Origin: Desulfocarbo sp964620595
Lineage (GTDB): Bacteria; Desulfobacterota; Desulfarculia; Desulfarculales; Desulfarculaceae
Direction: 5' to 3'
Length of the DNA stretch: 64,000 bases
Assembly: GCA_964620595.1 (NCBI GenBank)
Contig: CAZUHP010000014.1
Coordinates: forward strand, 1-64,000
Shown here: positions 63,966 to 64,000 of the stretch, piece by piece
How the letters are laid out: the number at the start of each line of letters is the position of its first letter
Position numbering within the stretch: position 1 is the stretch's first letter
Notes under the pieces: generated by a model
What the model was told of the DNA's origin: nothing
The model's database searches: none
What the model saw: the letters and a program-made list of their open reading frames with translations, nothing else
Made by a program: the position numbers and the translations under genes

Positions 63966-64000
63966 TTCTTCGGTGAAACACTGGCCGGGAGCGAGCAGTT

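Overview
The window is GC-rich (clearly above 60 percent by eye) and gene-dense. It looks like a chromosomal contig of an anaerobic, high-GC Desulfobacterota (former Deltaproteobacteria) organism, perhaps Desulfarculales-like. This inference rests on three things: the xerC-hslV-hslU-arg-lys/dap gene order, the LL-diaminopimelate aminotransferase route to lysine, and the many HdrA-like, ferredoxin-linked and molybdenum enzymes. No species is assigned. One run of 100 N (35064-35163) marks a scaffold gap.

Layout. 1-12 kb holds housekeeping and signalling genes: a glutamate dehydrogenase cut by the window edge, a membrane hybrid histidine kinase and a diguanylate cyclase that share the same N-terminal membrane sensor, a PPC/DUF296 protein with a MogA-type protein, an EF-G2-like GTPase, a two-CW/PAS protein, a chemoreceptor and a secreted Cache-domain protein. 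12.3-37 kb is a long plus-strand biosynthetic run: xerC-hslV-hslU, argB-D-F-G-H, a lipoprotein, an HDOD protein, lysA, dapF-dapA-dapB, an FAH-family enzyme, a secreted pyruvoyl arginine decarboxylase, dapL, folK, a small PP0621-like protein, a short transaldolase, pgsA and tRNA-Gly. Two AT-rich single genes interrupt it: a PD-(D/E)XK nuclease-like protein after hslU and a TIGR02391/Ymh protein before dapF. Both look like transferred, defence-type genes. A G-rich repeat built from (G)4-7CGAC units sits just after many stop codons here and has also entered the reading frames of dapF and xerC.

37-64 kb is a catabolic and electron-transfer region. On the minus strand lie a thioesterase, a second chemoreceptor, a solute-binding protein, a three-gene HdrA/Qmo-like flavin-FeS complex, two small ferredoxins, a VOC protein, a thiazoline-carboxylate-hydrolase-like protein, an old-yellow-enzyme/dienoyl-CoA-reductase-like flavoenzyme and a TetR regulator. 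A sigma54 activator follows. On the plus strand are a three-subunit molybdenum hydroxylase, a dihydropyrimidinase-like cyclic amidohydrolase, and a five-gene 2-oxoacid:acceptor oxidoreductase with the subunit order of phenylglyoxylate dehydrogenase (padEFGHI).

Taken together, the 37-64 kb genes suggest anaerobic breakdown of a cyclic, possibly N-heteroaromatic compound: Mo-dependent hydroxylation, hydrolytic ring opening, oxidation of a 2-oxoacid to an acyl-CoA, and reoxidation of ferredoxin and flavins by the Hdr-like complex. The substrate cannot be read from the sequence. The strongest unexpected signal is a pair of near-identical sigma54 promoter modules (three spaced TGTAAA sites, an IHF-like site and a -24/-12 promoter). 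One lies before the Mo-hydroxylase operon and the other, 14 kb away and inverted, before the chemoreceptor. This predicts that chemotaxis and degradation are controlled together.
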